A stretch of DNA of 64,000 nt from JALYRV01 sp040902895 (GTDB lineage: Bacteria > Acidobacteriota > Vicinamibacteria > Vicinamibacterales > SCN-69-37). The notes beneath the pieces were generated by a model. That model saw only the letters and a list, made by a program, of their open reading frames with translations, was not told where the DNA came from and did no database searches. Shown here one piece after another: positions 40,880 through 50,396 of the stretch (positions are counted from its first letter, which is position 1; every line of letters starts with the position of its first letter). Where the stretch lies: assembly GCA_040902895.1 (NCBI GenBank), contig JBBDWL010000056.1:89641-153640 (forward strand), written 5' to 3'. Both the position numbers and the translations under genes were made by a program.

Positions 40880-43345
40880 TCAACCCTGCCGCAGCGCCTC
40901 GGTTGGTTGAACACGCAGCGCCCGGCGCGCCGGTGCGGCGCACGCCAGGACGCCGACGGCCGCCATGAGGATGGACGTGATCACCGACGAGACGAGGAGA
41001 CCCGCAGTCAGGCTGTCGGCGCGCCACGCGAGGAGCAGGATGAGGCTGTTGCCGGCGATGATGCCGCCGCCGAGCTGCCGAGCGGCACGGGCGAAAACCG
41101 TACGCAGCACGCGCCGGGGGTTGGCGCCGAGTGCGATACGGATACCGATCTCGCGGGTGCGACGCTGCACGGCGACGGCCATGAGCGCGTACAGACCGGC
41201 CGCGGAGAAGACCACCGCCACGAGCAGAATGCTGCCGACAACGACCTGGCCGAGACCCGGCGCCTGCTGTGCGACGATCTCCTCCAGGGTAACGATGTCC
41301 CGGAGCTGCAGCCCCTCATCGACCTGCCGCGCAAGGGCGGCGACACGGGGCGCAAGTGGCGCTGCCTCCCCCGCGACGCACACAGCGACCACGACAGGGT
41401 CGAGCTCCGCGGGGGAGGCGGCGCGATAGATGTACGCGGCCCCATCCCAATCGGCGGGGAACAACATCCCCAGATCGGTGACCACGCCGACGATCTCGTG
41501 CCAGGGTCCCACCTCGCGCTCGCGGCCTCGCTGGACCGTACGAACGCGTGCGCCCACGGGATTCCTGCCCACCACACGCATGAACGCTTCGTTGACCACG
41601 ACTGGCCCGTTCGGCGCCCCCGCGTCAGCGGTATGCAAGCCGCGGCCGGCCACGATCGTGCCGCCGAACGCGTCGTGATAGCCGGCACCGACAGCCGCCA
41701 TCGCGAATCCGCCCTCGAAATTGCCGCGCAGGCGAGCCGGAGGCGCACCGTCCTGCTCCATTTCCACCGCCACCCACCGCGGGGACGTCGTCGGCAGGCG
41801 ATCGCCGTACGTCACGTGCGTCACACCAGGCTCCTCACGCAACCGGCCCGCGAGCTCTTCGTATGCACGCGCGCGACGCGCGCCGATCTGCCCATCGTCA
41901 GGCGCACCACGCTCGCCGGCCAGCGCCTCGTTGTCCACCTTGAGGTGGAGTGTGAGGTAACGCTCCGTCGGAAACGCCGGCCACCTCGGCTCGTAGCGCA
42001 GGGAGTTGGTGGCGATTCCCACCGCGGCGGGCACGAACAGCAGCGTGCACGCCACCTGCGCGCCGACGATGAACGACCAGATGCCGCCGAACTTCATCGT
42101 CCCGCCGGTGCTCGTGATTCCCTGCAGTCCTTTCAGGACAGACCCGCCTGTGGCCTTTAGCGCCGGCAGCAGGCTGATCATTGCCGCGGCGACGAGCGCG
42201 AGCAGCAGCGCATACGCAATGGTGGCAGGCTCGAGCCGCAGATCCACCCAGAACGGCAGGCTGTCTCCAACGCTCTGACCCGCCAGGGCCCAGGCATAGC
42301 GCACCGTCGCTTGGGCCACGACGAGCCCGAGCACGGCAGCGGCGAGGGCCAGCACGAGCCCTTCCGTGACGATCTGCGCGATCACGCGGGCACGGCTCGC
42401 CCCCAGCGCGTGACGGACGACGATCTCCGGCTCGCGCATCGCCGTGCGCGCGAAGATCAGCGTCGCGACGTTCGCCGAGACCGCCCCCAGCAGCAGCAGG
42501 ACGATGGCGTGGACCGCCAGATCTTCCAGCCGCAGCGGATCGCCCGGCGTGCGCCCGGCGAATGCGCGAACCCGCGTGCGCAGCTGCGCGTGGGTGGCCG
42601 GCTCGTCGGCGGCAAGGCGTGCCGAGACGACGTCGAGCTCCGAAGCGGCGTCCTGCCAGCTCGCTCCGTCAGCGAGCCGGCCGAACACCTGCACGGCCGG
42701 CCCTTCCCGCGGCGCCGCATCCTGGATGGGCAATGGCACCCATAGCTGCTGATTGCGCGGGAAGCCGAAGCGCGGCGGCATCACGCCCACCACGGTTCGA
42801 GCCGTGCGGCCGACCGTGACGACGCGGCCGATGATCGCCGGGTCGTGCAGGAACTGTCTCTGCCAGACGTCGTAACCGAGGACCACGACGGGCTCCGCAC
42901 CCGGCATTTCGTCCGCCGGCTGCAGCGGCGTGCCGAGCAGCGGCGTCACGCGGGTGAGCGGAAATGCCGACGCCGTGATCTCCGCGACGCGCAGGGCTTC
43001 GACGCGGCCTTCGCCCGTGAGCACATTGCGCTCGCTCACGCGCGCGGCGCCGAGCTCCGCCACCGTTTTCAGAGACCGCCGCCAGATCGCGAAATCGTGG
43101 AGCACCCTCGGCTCCACGCGTAACGCCGCCGCGTCCTGCGTCTCCAGGCGCACGATGCGGCTGCCTTCATCGAACGGCAGCCGCTTGTACAGCAGTTCGC
43201 CGGCGACTTCGATGCCGACCACCCCGATGGCGATGGCCGCCGCCAGCGAGAGGCCCCCGATGATTGTGAGGGCGGGATATTTCAGCAGCAGACGCGCGCC
43301 CAGCTTCCAGTCGAGCGACGAGACCGCGGTCAGGCCGGCCTTCAT
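40880..43345 (-). CDS. ADOP-like ABC permease lacking the N-terminal leader
   Basis: 821 residues from the ATG at 43345. The duplicated MacB_PCD+FtsX layout is intact: first helix ALTIIGGLSLAAAIAIGVVG, FtsX block with VVRHALGASRARVIAQ, second unit with EIGIRIALGANPRRVLRTVF and end RVQPTEALRQG. The 60-80-residue soluble leader of other ADOPs is absent, and no PadR gene precedes it. The LTLALGIGANTA motif of the other copies is replaced here. It is closest in this window to the 57770-60406 protein (shared LHDFAIWR/LHDFTAWR, WVPL, FGRLA patterns). Upstream 43346-43558 holds no gene and separates it from the divergent BNR-propeller gene. Substrate unknown. Confidence 0.85.
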   Translation of the reverse strand: MKAGLTAVSSLDWKLGARLLLKYPALTIIGGLSLAAAIAIGVVGIEVAGELLYKRLPFDEGSRIVRLETQDAAALRVEPRVLHDFAIWRRSLKTVAELGAARVSERNVLTGEGRVEALRVAEITASAFPLTRVTPLLGTPLQPADEMPGAEPVVVLGYDVWQRQFLHDPAIIGRVVTVGRTARTVVGVMPPRFGFPRNQQLWVPLPIQDAAPREGPAVQVFGRLADGASWQDAASELDVVSARLAADEPATHAQLRTRVRAFAGRTPGDPLRLEDLAVHAIVLLLLGAVSANVATLIFARTAMREPEIVVRHALGASRARVIAQIVTEGLVLALAAAVLGLVVAQATVRYAWALAGQSVGDSLPFWVDLRLEPATIAYALLLALVAAAMISLLPALKATGGSVLKGLQGITSTGGTMKFGGIWSFIVGAQVACTLLFVPAAVGIATNSLRYEPRWPAFPTERYLTLHLKVDNEALAGERGAPDDGQIGARRARAYEELAGRLREEPGVTHVTYGDRLPTTSPRWVAVEMEQDGAPPARLRGNFEGGFAMAAVGAGYHDAFGGTIVAGRGLHTADAGAPNGPVVVNEAFMRVVGRNPVGARVRTVQRGREREVGPWHEIVGVVTDLGMLFPADWDGAAYIYRAASPAELDPVVVAVCVAGEAAPLAPRVAALARQVDEGLQLRDIVTLEEIVAQQAPGLGQVVVGSILLVAVVFSAAGLYALMAVAVQRRTREIGIRIALGANPRRVLRTVFARAARQLGGGIIAGNSLILLLAWRADSLTAGLLVSSVITSILMAAVGVLACAAPARRALRVQPTEALRQG

Positions 43346-43558
43346 ATGCTCCGCTCCTCCAGTCCGCACATGTCAGTGTCGAGCCATGCTCATCGAGCCG
43401 GCGGTGGAGTATTGCTCGCGGGCCAACCGATGTCTTCACGAGGAGGTGAGCATTCCGTGAGATTCCGGTGAGCGTCACAACCCGCGAGTCGGCCGAAGGC
43501 AAACATGCGGCGCGCGCGCTTCCGAAGTAATATTCGGGTCGTAACTGGGGGAGGGCTC

Positions 43559-46024
43559 ATGCGATATCGATCGACGCTCGCCATCGTCGTCCTGACCGCC
43601 GCCGCGGCTTTTTTCGGGTGGGCGCCGGCTCCCACCGGCGCGCAGGCGCCCGCGGCCGGAGATCACGCCGCGCATCTGAGGGCCTGGGACACACATGAGG
43701 CGATGACGCAGTCGTCGCCCTACCGGTCGATGAATTGGTCCTACATTGGGATGACCAACATCAGCGGCCGCATTGCCGACGTCGCCGTCGCGGAACGCGG
43801 CTCGTCGCGCCGGCTCTATGCCGGCAGCTGCTGCGGCGGCGTGTGGGCGTCGGATGACCTCGGGCAGACGTGGCAGCCCGTGTTCGACAAGGAGGCGTCG
43901 ACCGCCATCGGCGCGCTGGCCGTCGCGCCGTCGAATCCCGACATCCTCTGGGTCGGCACCGGCGAGTCGAATATCTTCCGCAGCTCGTACACCGGCGTCG
44001 GTGTCTACAGGTCGACCGACAACGCGAAGTCGTTCCAGCACATGGGCCTGATCGACACCGGGACGATCGGCCGCATCGTGATCCACCCGACCGATCCCAA
44101 CATCGTGTATGTCGCGTCCGCCGGCCAGGAGTGGGTGGAAAACGAGATGCGCGGCGTCTTCAAGACCACCGACGGCGGCCGCACGTGGACGGAGTCGCTG
44201 AAGATCAGCCCGAAGACCGGCGTGAACGATCTGGTGATGGATCCCAGCGACCCGAACGTGCTCTACGCCGGTGCGTGGCAGCGGCAGCGGCGGAAATGGA
44301 ACGATCCGCGCGTCGAGGTTGGCTTCAGCGAAGGCGGCATCTTCAAGACGACCGACGCGGGCAAGACGTGGACGCGGCTGACCAACGGCCTGCCGCCATC
44401 CAACGAGCTGGGCCGCATCGGCCTGGCCGTCGCGCCGTCGAATCCCAACGTCGTGTACGGCTTCATCGACAACTACGGCTGCGACACGCGAGCGGAAGCG
44501 GAGGCCAAGGCCGCAGCGGAGGCGGGTGGACGAGGCGGACGTGGGAATCCGGGCGGGAGCGCGGCACGGTGCCAGATCAAGGGCACCGAGATCTATCGGT
44601 CCAACGATAAGGGCGCGGGCTGGACGCTGGTCAGCGGGCAGACCGACGACGCCAATCAGCGCGCGTTCGTGAGAGCGATAGGGGCCTCGTACGCGTGGGT
44701 GTTCGGCAACATCCGCGTCGATCCGACCGACGAGAACACGGTCTATACGCTGGCGCTTGGCATGAGCGTCTCGCGCGATGGCGGCAAGACGTGGGCCCGC
44801 ATCGGCCAGCCCTGGCCCGGAGGGCCGCCGCCAACGCCGGGTGGCGGACGAGGTATGGGCGGCGACAACCACGGGCTGTGGATCGATCCGAAGAATCCTC
44901 ACTTTCTGGTACTCGGCAACGACCAGGGCTTCCGCACTTCGACTGACGGCGGCCAGACGTGGCGAAGAGCCGATCTGCCAATACAGACGGTGTTCAGCAT
45001 GAACTCCGACATGGATACGCCGTTCCGCGTATACGCATCGGTGCAGGATCACGGCGCCTTTCGGGCGCCCATCGACATCAGGAGCGGCCACGAGAACTTG
45101 AAGGCGATTCCGTGGGAGAGCGCGCCCGGCGGTGAGTACACGCAACACGCGGTCGATCCCACGAATCCGAACATCCTGTACTCCGGCAAGCTGACTCGCA
45201 CGGATTACAGCATTCCCGCGCCGCCTCGCGGCCGCGGTGCAGGCGACGCAGCCGGACGTACGGGCGGCGCTCCGGCCGGTCCGCAGCGCGATAAGAGCAT
45301 CCGCCCGGCCATCAAGCAAGGCGAGGACCCGCTGCGGATGCAGGTGCTGGCGCCGATCCATCTCTCGCCACACGATCCCGATACGGTCTACTTCGGCACG
45401 CAGTACCTCTATCGCTCGCGCGATCGCGGTGATACCTGGGAGCGCGTGACAGGCGACATGAGCTATGGCGACAAGACGAAGATTGGCGACATTCCCCACC
45501 AGCTGATCATCACGATCTCTGAGTCTCCGAAGAAGAAAGGCCTGATCTACACCGGCACTGACGACGGGCGGTTGTACGTGTCGATCGATGACGGCAAGGA
45601 GTTCGCGGAACTTACGGCGGGCCTGCCGAAGAGACAGTGGATTGCGAAGGTCGTGGCGTCCGAGCACGATGAGGCGACGGTGTATGTGGCGCAGCAGGGA
45701 CGCTATGACGAGGACTTCGCCGTGCGTCTCTACAAATCCACCAATTACGGCAAGACGTTCCGGAGCATCGCCGGCAATCTGCCAGGCGGGCCGATCAACA
45801 TGATCCGCGAGGATCCGGTGAGCCCGAACGTGCTCTACGCGGCCAACGACTTCGGCGTGTACGTGACGACGAACGGCGGGGCTCGATGGGATGTGCTCGG
45901 CGGCAATCTGCCGTCAGTCGCCGTGATGGACTTCATCGTCCATCCGCGTGACCGCATGCTCGTCATCGGCACGCACGGCCGCGGCGTGTGGGCGATCAAT
46001 GTGAGTCAGATCAAGGGGCGGTAA
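43559..46024 (+). CDS. Secreted VPS10/sortilin-type BNR beta-propeller protein
   Basis: 821 residues from an ATG at 43559 preceded by a strong purine-rich site (GGGGGAGGG). A signal peptide (TLAIVVLTAAAAFFGWAPAP) is followed by many Asp-box repeats of type S-x-D-x-G-x-T-W: SDDLGQTW, TTDGGRTW, TTDAGKTW, SRDGGKTW, STDGGQTW, SRDRGDTW. Each is preceded by strands such as LAVAPSNPDILWVGTGE. This predicts one or two large propellers, as in sortilin/GH74-like proteins that bind peptides or glycans. A Gly/Arg-rich insert (GGRGGRGNPGG) lies mid-protein. The M28 peptidase gene follows after 23 bases, so they may act together on extracellular protein; the propeller itself shows no obvious catalytic residues. 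Confidence 0.88.
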   Translation: MRYRSTLAIVVLTAAAAFFGWAPAPTGAQAPAAGDHAAHLRAWDTHEAMTQSSPYRSMNWSYIGMTNISGRIADVAVAERGSSRRLYAGSCCGGVWASDDLGQTWQPVFDKEASTAIGALAVAPSNPDILWVGTGESNIFRSSYTGVGVYRSTDNAKSFQHMGLIDTGTIGRIVIHPTDPNIVYVASAGQEWVENEMRGVFKTTDGGRTWTESLKISPKTGVNDLVMDPSDPNVLYAGAWQRQRRKWNDPRVEVGFSEGGIFKTTDAGKTWTRLTNGLPPSNELGRIGLAVAPSNPNVVYGFIDNYGCDTRAEAEAKAAAEAGGRGGRGNPGGSAARCQIKGTEIYRSNDKGAGWTLVSGQTDDANQRAFVRAIGASYAWVFGNIRVDPTDENTVYTLALGMSVSRDGGKTWARIGQPWPGGPPPTPGGGRGMGGDNHGLWIDPKNPHFLVLGNDQGFRTSTDGGQTWRRADLPIQTVFSMNSDMDTPFRVYASVQDHGAFRAPIDIRSGHENLKAIPWESAPGGEYTQHAVDPTNPNILYSGKLTRTDYSIPAPPRGRGAGDAAGRTGGAPAGPQRDKSIRPAIKQGEDPLRMQVLAPIHLSPHDPDTVYFGTQYLYRSRDRGDTWERVTGDMSYGDKTKIGDIPHQLIITISESPKKKGLIYTGTDDGRLYVSIDDGKEFAELTAGLPKRQWIAKVVASEHDEATVYVAQQGRYDEDFAVRLYKSTNYGKTFRSIAGNLPGGPINMIREDPVSPNVLYAANDFGVYVTTNGGARWDVLGGNLPSVAVMDFIVHPRDRMLVIGTHGRGVWAINVSQIKGR

Positions 46025-46047
46025 CGGAACGCTCGATTGTCAACTCC

Positions 46048-47580
46048 ATGCCTTCGACCACGCGACTCGCATTCGTGCTCGCTCCCCTGCTGCTGGCGAC
46101 GACCTACGCGCAACGCGGCAGGGATCCCATTGACCGCATCCGCGAAGACGAGATCAAGGCGGATCTCTTCGCGCTTGCGGGCGATGCCACGCGCGGACGC
46201 GAAGGGGGCACGATAGACGAGCTGTCAGCCTCGGCGTGGCTCGCGGAGCGGGCGCGCGAAGCCGGCCTGCTGCCGGCCGGTGACAATGGCACATATTTCC
46301 AGTTCTTTCCACTCGAGCGCTTCCGCGTGTCGGCCAGCAGTTCGGTGACACTCGCCGGCAAGAAACTCGAGATGGGGAAAGACGCCGTCACCGACGCGAT
46401 CGTGCTGGCGCACCTCGATGCGCCGGCGATCGTCGCGAGCCCGGAGGCTCTGGCCGCGGCCGACACCGTCGCCGCCCTTGGGTTGAAGGACCGCGCGCTG
46501 ATCGTGCGCTACGTTCCACAGCCTTCCGCGGATGCGGCCGCACCCGCCGGACCGCGGGCGCCCAACGTGCTTCGCACCTGGGCCCGGGCCGTTCAGCAGC
46601 GCGTCGCCAGTCAATCGCCCGCAGCCATCGTCGTGCTCGTGCCCGACTCGGCGGCAGCGCACTGGGAGCGCGTCGCCTTTCCGTTCTCGCGCGGCTCCTA
46701 CGGGCTCGATCCCGACGGCACCGCCCCTCAGCGGACGGCCGAACGCGGCACGCCGCTGCTGTACGTGCGCGAATCCGCCGTGGGCGCGGCATTCCCGGCC
46801 GATGCCCGGCTGGCCGCATCCATCTTCACCGACAGGTTCACGTACCCGTCAGTCAACGTCGTCGCTCGGGTTCCCGGCAGCGATCCGAAGCTGCGCGACC
46901 AGCACGTGCTCTTCAGCGCGCACCAGGACCATGACGGCGTGCGATTCACCGTGGACGGCGACAACATCTGGAACGGCGCGGACGACAACGCCACGACGGC
47001 GGTCGCGCTGCTCGCGGTCGGCCGCGCAATGGCGGCGCACCCGGCGCGCCGCTCGGCACTCTTCATCTGGCACGGCGCGGAAGAGCGGGGGCTGATGGGA
47101 TCGCGTTGGTACGTGAAGCATCCCACGGTTCCGCTCACGTCGATCGTCGCCGTGCTCAACGGAGACATGATGGGACGCAACGATCCGAACACCGCGGCAC
47201 TACTCGGCGCGCTGCCGCCGCACCGTAATTCGCCGGAGCTTGTCGACATGGCGCACGCCGCCAATGCCGCGGTGACGAAGTTCACGGTCGATTCGTCATG
47301 GGACGATCCGGGCCACCGGGAAGGCTGGTATTACCGCAGCGACCACCTGCCGTACGTGCGGTCGGGCATTCCGGCGCTGTTCTTCACGACGCTACTGCAT
47401 CCCGACTACCACACGCCGTTCGACAACCCGGACCGCATCGACATCACCAAGCTCACGAAGATGACGCGCTGGATGTATGCGACGGGCCGTCTTGCGGCGG
47501 AGGCCGACAAAGCACCGGCCCTCGATCCCGCGTTCAAGCTGGAACGATGTCGCGATTTTACGGGCAACTACTGCGGATAG
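46048..47580 (+). CDS. Secreted M28-family zinc aminopeptidase
   Basis: 510 residues from the ATG at 46048, which starts a signal peptide (TTRLAFVLAPLLLATTYA). The M28 zinc ligands and catalytic residues are recognisable: FSAHQDHDG (His/Asp), NGADDNATT (bridging Asp), HGAEERGLMGS (catalytic and ligand Glu), LNGDMMGRN (Asp) and the final His in FTTLLHPDYHTPFD. A PA-type insert precedes the catalytic part (about 130-270). It should release amino acids from peptides outside the cytoplasm. It is probably co-transcribed with the BNR propeller. Its last 13 bases overlap the convergent RibD-type gene. Confidence 0.9.
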   Translation: MPSTTRLAFVLAPLLLATTYAQRGRDPIDRIREDEIKADLFALAGDATRGREGGTIDELSASAWLAERAREAGLLPAGDNGTYFQFFPLERFRVSASSSVTLAGKKLEMGKDAVTDAIVLAHLDAPAIVASPEALAAADTVAALGLKDRALIVRYVPQPSADAAAPAGPRAPNVLRTWARAVQQRVASQSPAAIVVLVPDSAAAHWERVAFPFSRGSYGLDPDGTAPQRTAERGTPLLYVRESAVGAAFPADARLAASIFTDRFTYPSVNVVARVPGSDPKLRDQHVLFSAHQDHDGVRFTVDGDNIWNGADDNATTAVALLAVGRAMAAHPARRSALFIWHGAEERGLMGSRWYVKHPTVPLTSIVAVLNGDMMGRNDPNTAALLGALPPHRNSPELVDMAHAANAAVTKFTVDSSWDDPGHREGWYYRSDHLPYVRSGIPALFFTTLLHPDYHTPFDNPDRIDITKLTKMTRWMYATGRLAAEADKAPALDPAFKLERCRDFTGNYCG

Positions 47581-48134
47581 GCCGGGGCGTAACGCATCGA
47601 CACCGCGCCAGAGCGACATTCGCTACTGCCCACGAGCTTCAACTCGAGAGGCTTCGACAGCCCGGCGAACAACACCGGGCCGTGACCCGCCACCTTGGGG
47701 TGCACGATGAACTCGTACTCGTCGATCAGTCCGAGCTCCGCGAGCGCGAGCGGCAGTGTCACGCCTCCGGTGAACAACCCGTTCCCCGGCTGCTGTTTGA
47801 GCTGCTGAACGGCGTTCTCCAGGTCCCCCCGCACGAGCTCCGCGTTCCAATCGACGCGTTCGAGCGTGCTCGACACGACGTACTTCTTTGCCGCGTGGAT
47901 CGTGCGCGCGAATGGCGCCATCCACTCGTCCATCCAGTCAGGCAGCACGCCTGTCTCTGCCGGCCCGCGAAACGCCGACTCCATCATTTCGTACGTCACG
48001 CGTCCAAAGAGAAGCGCATCGGCCTGCGCGATGTTCTCAGCCGCGCGACGATGGAGTTCCTCGTCTGGCGAGAACGCACGATGATCGCAGCAGCCGTCGA
48101 GCGTGAGGTTGATGGAATAGCGGAGGGGGCGCAT
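47568..48134 (-). CDS. Dihydrofolate reductase / RibD C-terminal-domain protein
   Basis: 188 residues, the standard length of the stand-alone RibD-C family. YSINLTLDGCCDHRAF, DALLFGRVTYEMMES, KKYVVSSTLERVDWNAELV, LFTGGVTLPLALAELGLIDE and FIVHPKVAGHGPVLFAG are the ordered landmarks. NADPH-dependent reduction of a small molecule is likely, but members are rarely true DHFRs. It overlaps the 3' end of the M28 gene tail to tail by 13 bases and is divergent from the broken hydrolase gene. Confidence 0.88.
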   Translation of the reverse strand: MRPLRYSINLTLDGCCDHRAFSPDEELHRRAAENIAQADALLFGRVTYEMMESAFRGPAETGVLPDWMDEWMAPFARTIHAAKKYVVSSTLERVDWNAELVRGDLENAVQQLKQQPGNGLFTGGVTLPLALAELGLIDEYEFIVHPKVAGHGPVLFAGLSKPLELKLVGSSECRSGAVSMRYAPAYPQ

Positions 48135-48228
48135 GCGTGAAGAGTAGCGCCGAAGCGGAAGGGGGACAATCGCGATGGCCGGAAACGTTCCAACCGTGAA
48201 TCCGGCCTCTCCATCTAATCCTGGTGCG

Positions 48229-49553
48229 ATGAGTCAAAGAACAATGCGCCTCGCCATGACCGCGGCACGAATCAGCCTGGCTGTGCTGCTCGGAACAGCC
48301 ACGGCTCGAGCTCACGACCTTACCGGCGACTGGCAAGGCACTCTCGGTACTCAACAGCTGCGCCTGCTCCTCAAGATCACACACACCGACACCGGCGATT
48401 ACAGCGCATTTCTCATCAGTCTTGATGAGGCTGGATTCGACGATCCGATTCGCGCGAGCAAGGTACTGGTTCGAGACAGGACTCTCATCGTGGCGTTTGC
48501 TTCGAGCGGCGCGACCTATGAAGGACGACTTGACGCGGATGGCGGCGCGCTTGCGGGCACATGGACTCAGCGCCGCCCTACCCCTTTGATATTCAAGCGC
48601 GCCACCCCCGAGACACGGTGGCGTGATCCTTCACCGCATACCGAGCAGTCCATTCGTGTCGACAGCGGGGTCGACCTCGAAGTGCTGGATTGGGGAGGCT
48701 CGGGTCGACCGATCGTGCTGCTCTCCGGTCTCGGTAACACGGCCCACGTGTTCGATCGCTTCGCGCCAGAACTCGCAGCACGGTATCGCGTCTATGGAAT
48801 CACGCGCCGCGGCTTCGGTTTGTCGAGCGCGCCGGCGCACGGGTACGAATCCGATCGTCTCGCGGACGATGTGCTTGCCGGGATCGACAGTCTTGGGCTG
48901 GAACGGCCCGTTCTCATCGGTCACTCCATCGCGGGACAGGAATTGAGTTCCATCGCGTCGCGGTTTCCTGGCCGCGTGGCGGGCCTGGTCTATCTCGAGG
49001 CCGCATACGGATACGCGTACTATGACCCCGCGCACGGCCACATCGGTGTCGACTTGCCGAGGCGTCGAGAACGCTGACGCATGTAGCCGAGGCTCGAGAC
49101 ACGCCGCAGAGCGCGGACGGCATTCGCGACATCAGGGGCCGCATCCGGCAGTTGCTCGAGCGTGACCTGCCGCTGCTCGAACGAAATCTTCGCACGTACG
49201 ATAGCTCGCTCGCTTCCACGGCCGCGCCGGCAACGGTTCCGCGAGCCCGGTGGTTCCAACCGGCGGTGAGCGCCATCTGGGCAGGCGTGCGGAAGCACGC
49301 ATCTATACCGGTTCCGGCTCTCCCGATCTTCGCCGCACCGCGCCAGGTCTCTCCCGCGGTCAGCTCGGACCCCGTCGCGCGGGCGGCGGCCGAGGCTACG
49401 GACTTGCCGCGCTTTCGACAGGCGGATGCGTTCGAAAAGGGCGTTCCCACGGCACGCGTGGTGCGCATTGCGTACGCCACGCACTACGTCTTCATGTCGA
49501 ACGAGACCGATGTGCTGCGCGAGATACGCGCGTTCATAGACGGCTTGAAATAA
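48229..49553 (+). pseudogene. Frameshifted secreted alpha/beta hydrolase
   Basis: From an ATG at 48229 the frame gives a signal peptide (AARISLAVLLGTATARA), a lipocalin-like N-domain (DLTGDWQGTLGTQQLRLLLK) and the start of a hydrolase with oxyanion region LLSGLGNTAHVFDR and nucleophile GHSIAGQE. It ends at 49077. The rest continues in another frame from about 49050: TLTHVAEARDTPQSADGIR, then MLERDLPLLERNL and the C-terminal THYVFMSNETDVLREIRAFI carrying the likely catalytic His. One shift near 49050-49060 would restore about 440 residues. It is either a recent pseudogene or an assembly error; the fact that both halves are otherwise clean favours something recent. Confidence 0.75.
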
Positions 49554-49597
49554 ATGGCGAAGGTCGGGAGAGTTTCTCGCCGGGCACCGGCAGGTGT

Positions 49598-50332
49598 TCA
49601 GCCCACCGGTGTGTCGGTCAGGCCGCCGTCGAACAGGTAGATGTGCCGCGGCGCCTGCGCGATCCATCGCGGATCGTGCGTGGCGATGCAGACGGTCATC
49701 CCGCCGGCGTGCAGTTCTCCGAGCATCTCCATCAGCGCCTCGCCCGCTTTCGAATCGAGGTTGCCGGTGGGCTCGTCGGCCAGCAACAGCGACGGCCGGC
49801 CGGCGATCGCGCGCGCGACGGCGACCAGCTGCTGATGCCCGCCGGAGAGCGATCCCGGCCGCTGTTTCGCCCGCGCAGTGAGGCCGACTCGCTCGAGCGC
49901 CGCGTCCACGATCCGCTTCCGCTCGTCGGCGGCGATGCCTCGCAGCGTCAGCGGGTACTCGACGTTTTCGTAGACCGTCATATCGCCGAGCAGATTGAAG
50001 CTCTGGAAGACGAGCCCGATGTCGATACTGCGGGCCCGCGCGCGTTCCGCAGGGCTCATCCCGTCGACCCGCCGTCCATTGAGCCAGTACTGACCGGTGG
50101 TCGGTGTGTCGAGCAGCCCGATCACCGAGAGCAGCGTCGACTTGCCGCAACCCGAGGGCCCCGAGACGGAGACATACTCGCCGCGCTCGATCGCGAGCGT
50201 GACGTCCCGCAGTGCCCAGGTCTCCTCATCCGCATCGCCTCTGAACACCCGGCTGACGCCCGCCAACCGGACTACGGGTGCATTGGGGTCTATCGGATCA
50301 GGCTCCTCGCGTTGACCTCGCCACCAGCGCAT
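49598..50332 (-). CDS. MacB/LolD-type ABC transporter ATP-binding protein
   Basis: 244 residues. Walker A GPSGCGKST, Q-loop FQSFNLL, signature LSGGHQQ, Walker B LLLADEPTGNLD and the switch His in ATHDPR are in order. The signature has His where the sister ATPase has the usual Gln (LSGGQQQR). Such subunits power FtsX/MacB-type permeases. It is the last gene of the efflux run, 64 bases after the TolC gene. Because the operon already has a closely similar ATPase, this one may serve another permease, such as one of the orphan ADOPs, or form a heterodimer. Confidence 0.88.
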   Translation of the reverse strand: MRWWRGQREEPDPIDPNAPVVRLAGVSRVFRGDADEETWALRDVTLAIERGEYVSVSGPSGCGKSTLLSVIGLLDTPTTGQYWLNGRRVDGMSPAERARARSIDIGLVFQSFNLLGDMTVYENVEYPLTLRGIAADERKRIVDAALERVGLTARAKQRPGSLSGGHQQLVAVARAIAGRPSLLLADEPTGNLDSKAGEALMEMLGELHAGGMTVCIATHDPRWIAQAPRHIYLFDGGLTDTPVG

Positions 50333-50396
50333 CTCGTCCTCCTGCCGTACCTTTGACGGGTACGCGGGCGAATTCGATGGTTATTGTGGTCGCACC

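Noticed and set aside
42930..43460. Small plus-strand gene ending at 43460
   Set aside because: It is mainly antisense to the ADOP 5' end, and its only unique part is a 24-codon tail without a recognisable start signal.
43475..45667. 730-codon open frame on the minus strand
   Set aside because: It is antisense to the BNR-propeller gene, whose Asp-box repeats and signal peptide are unmistakable. The antisense product is low-complexity Arg/Ala-rich, as expected of GC-rich shadow frames.
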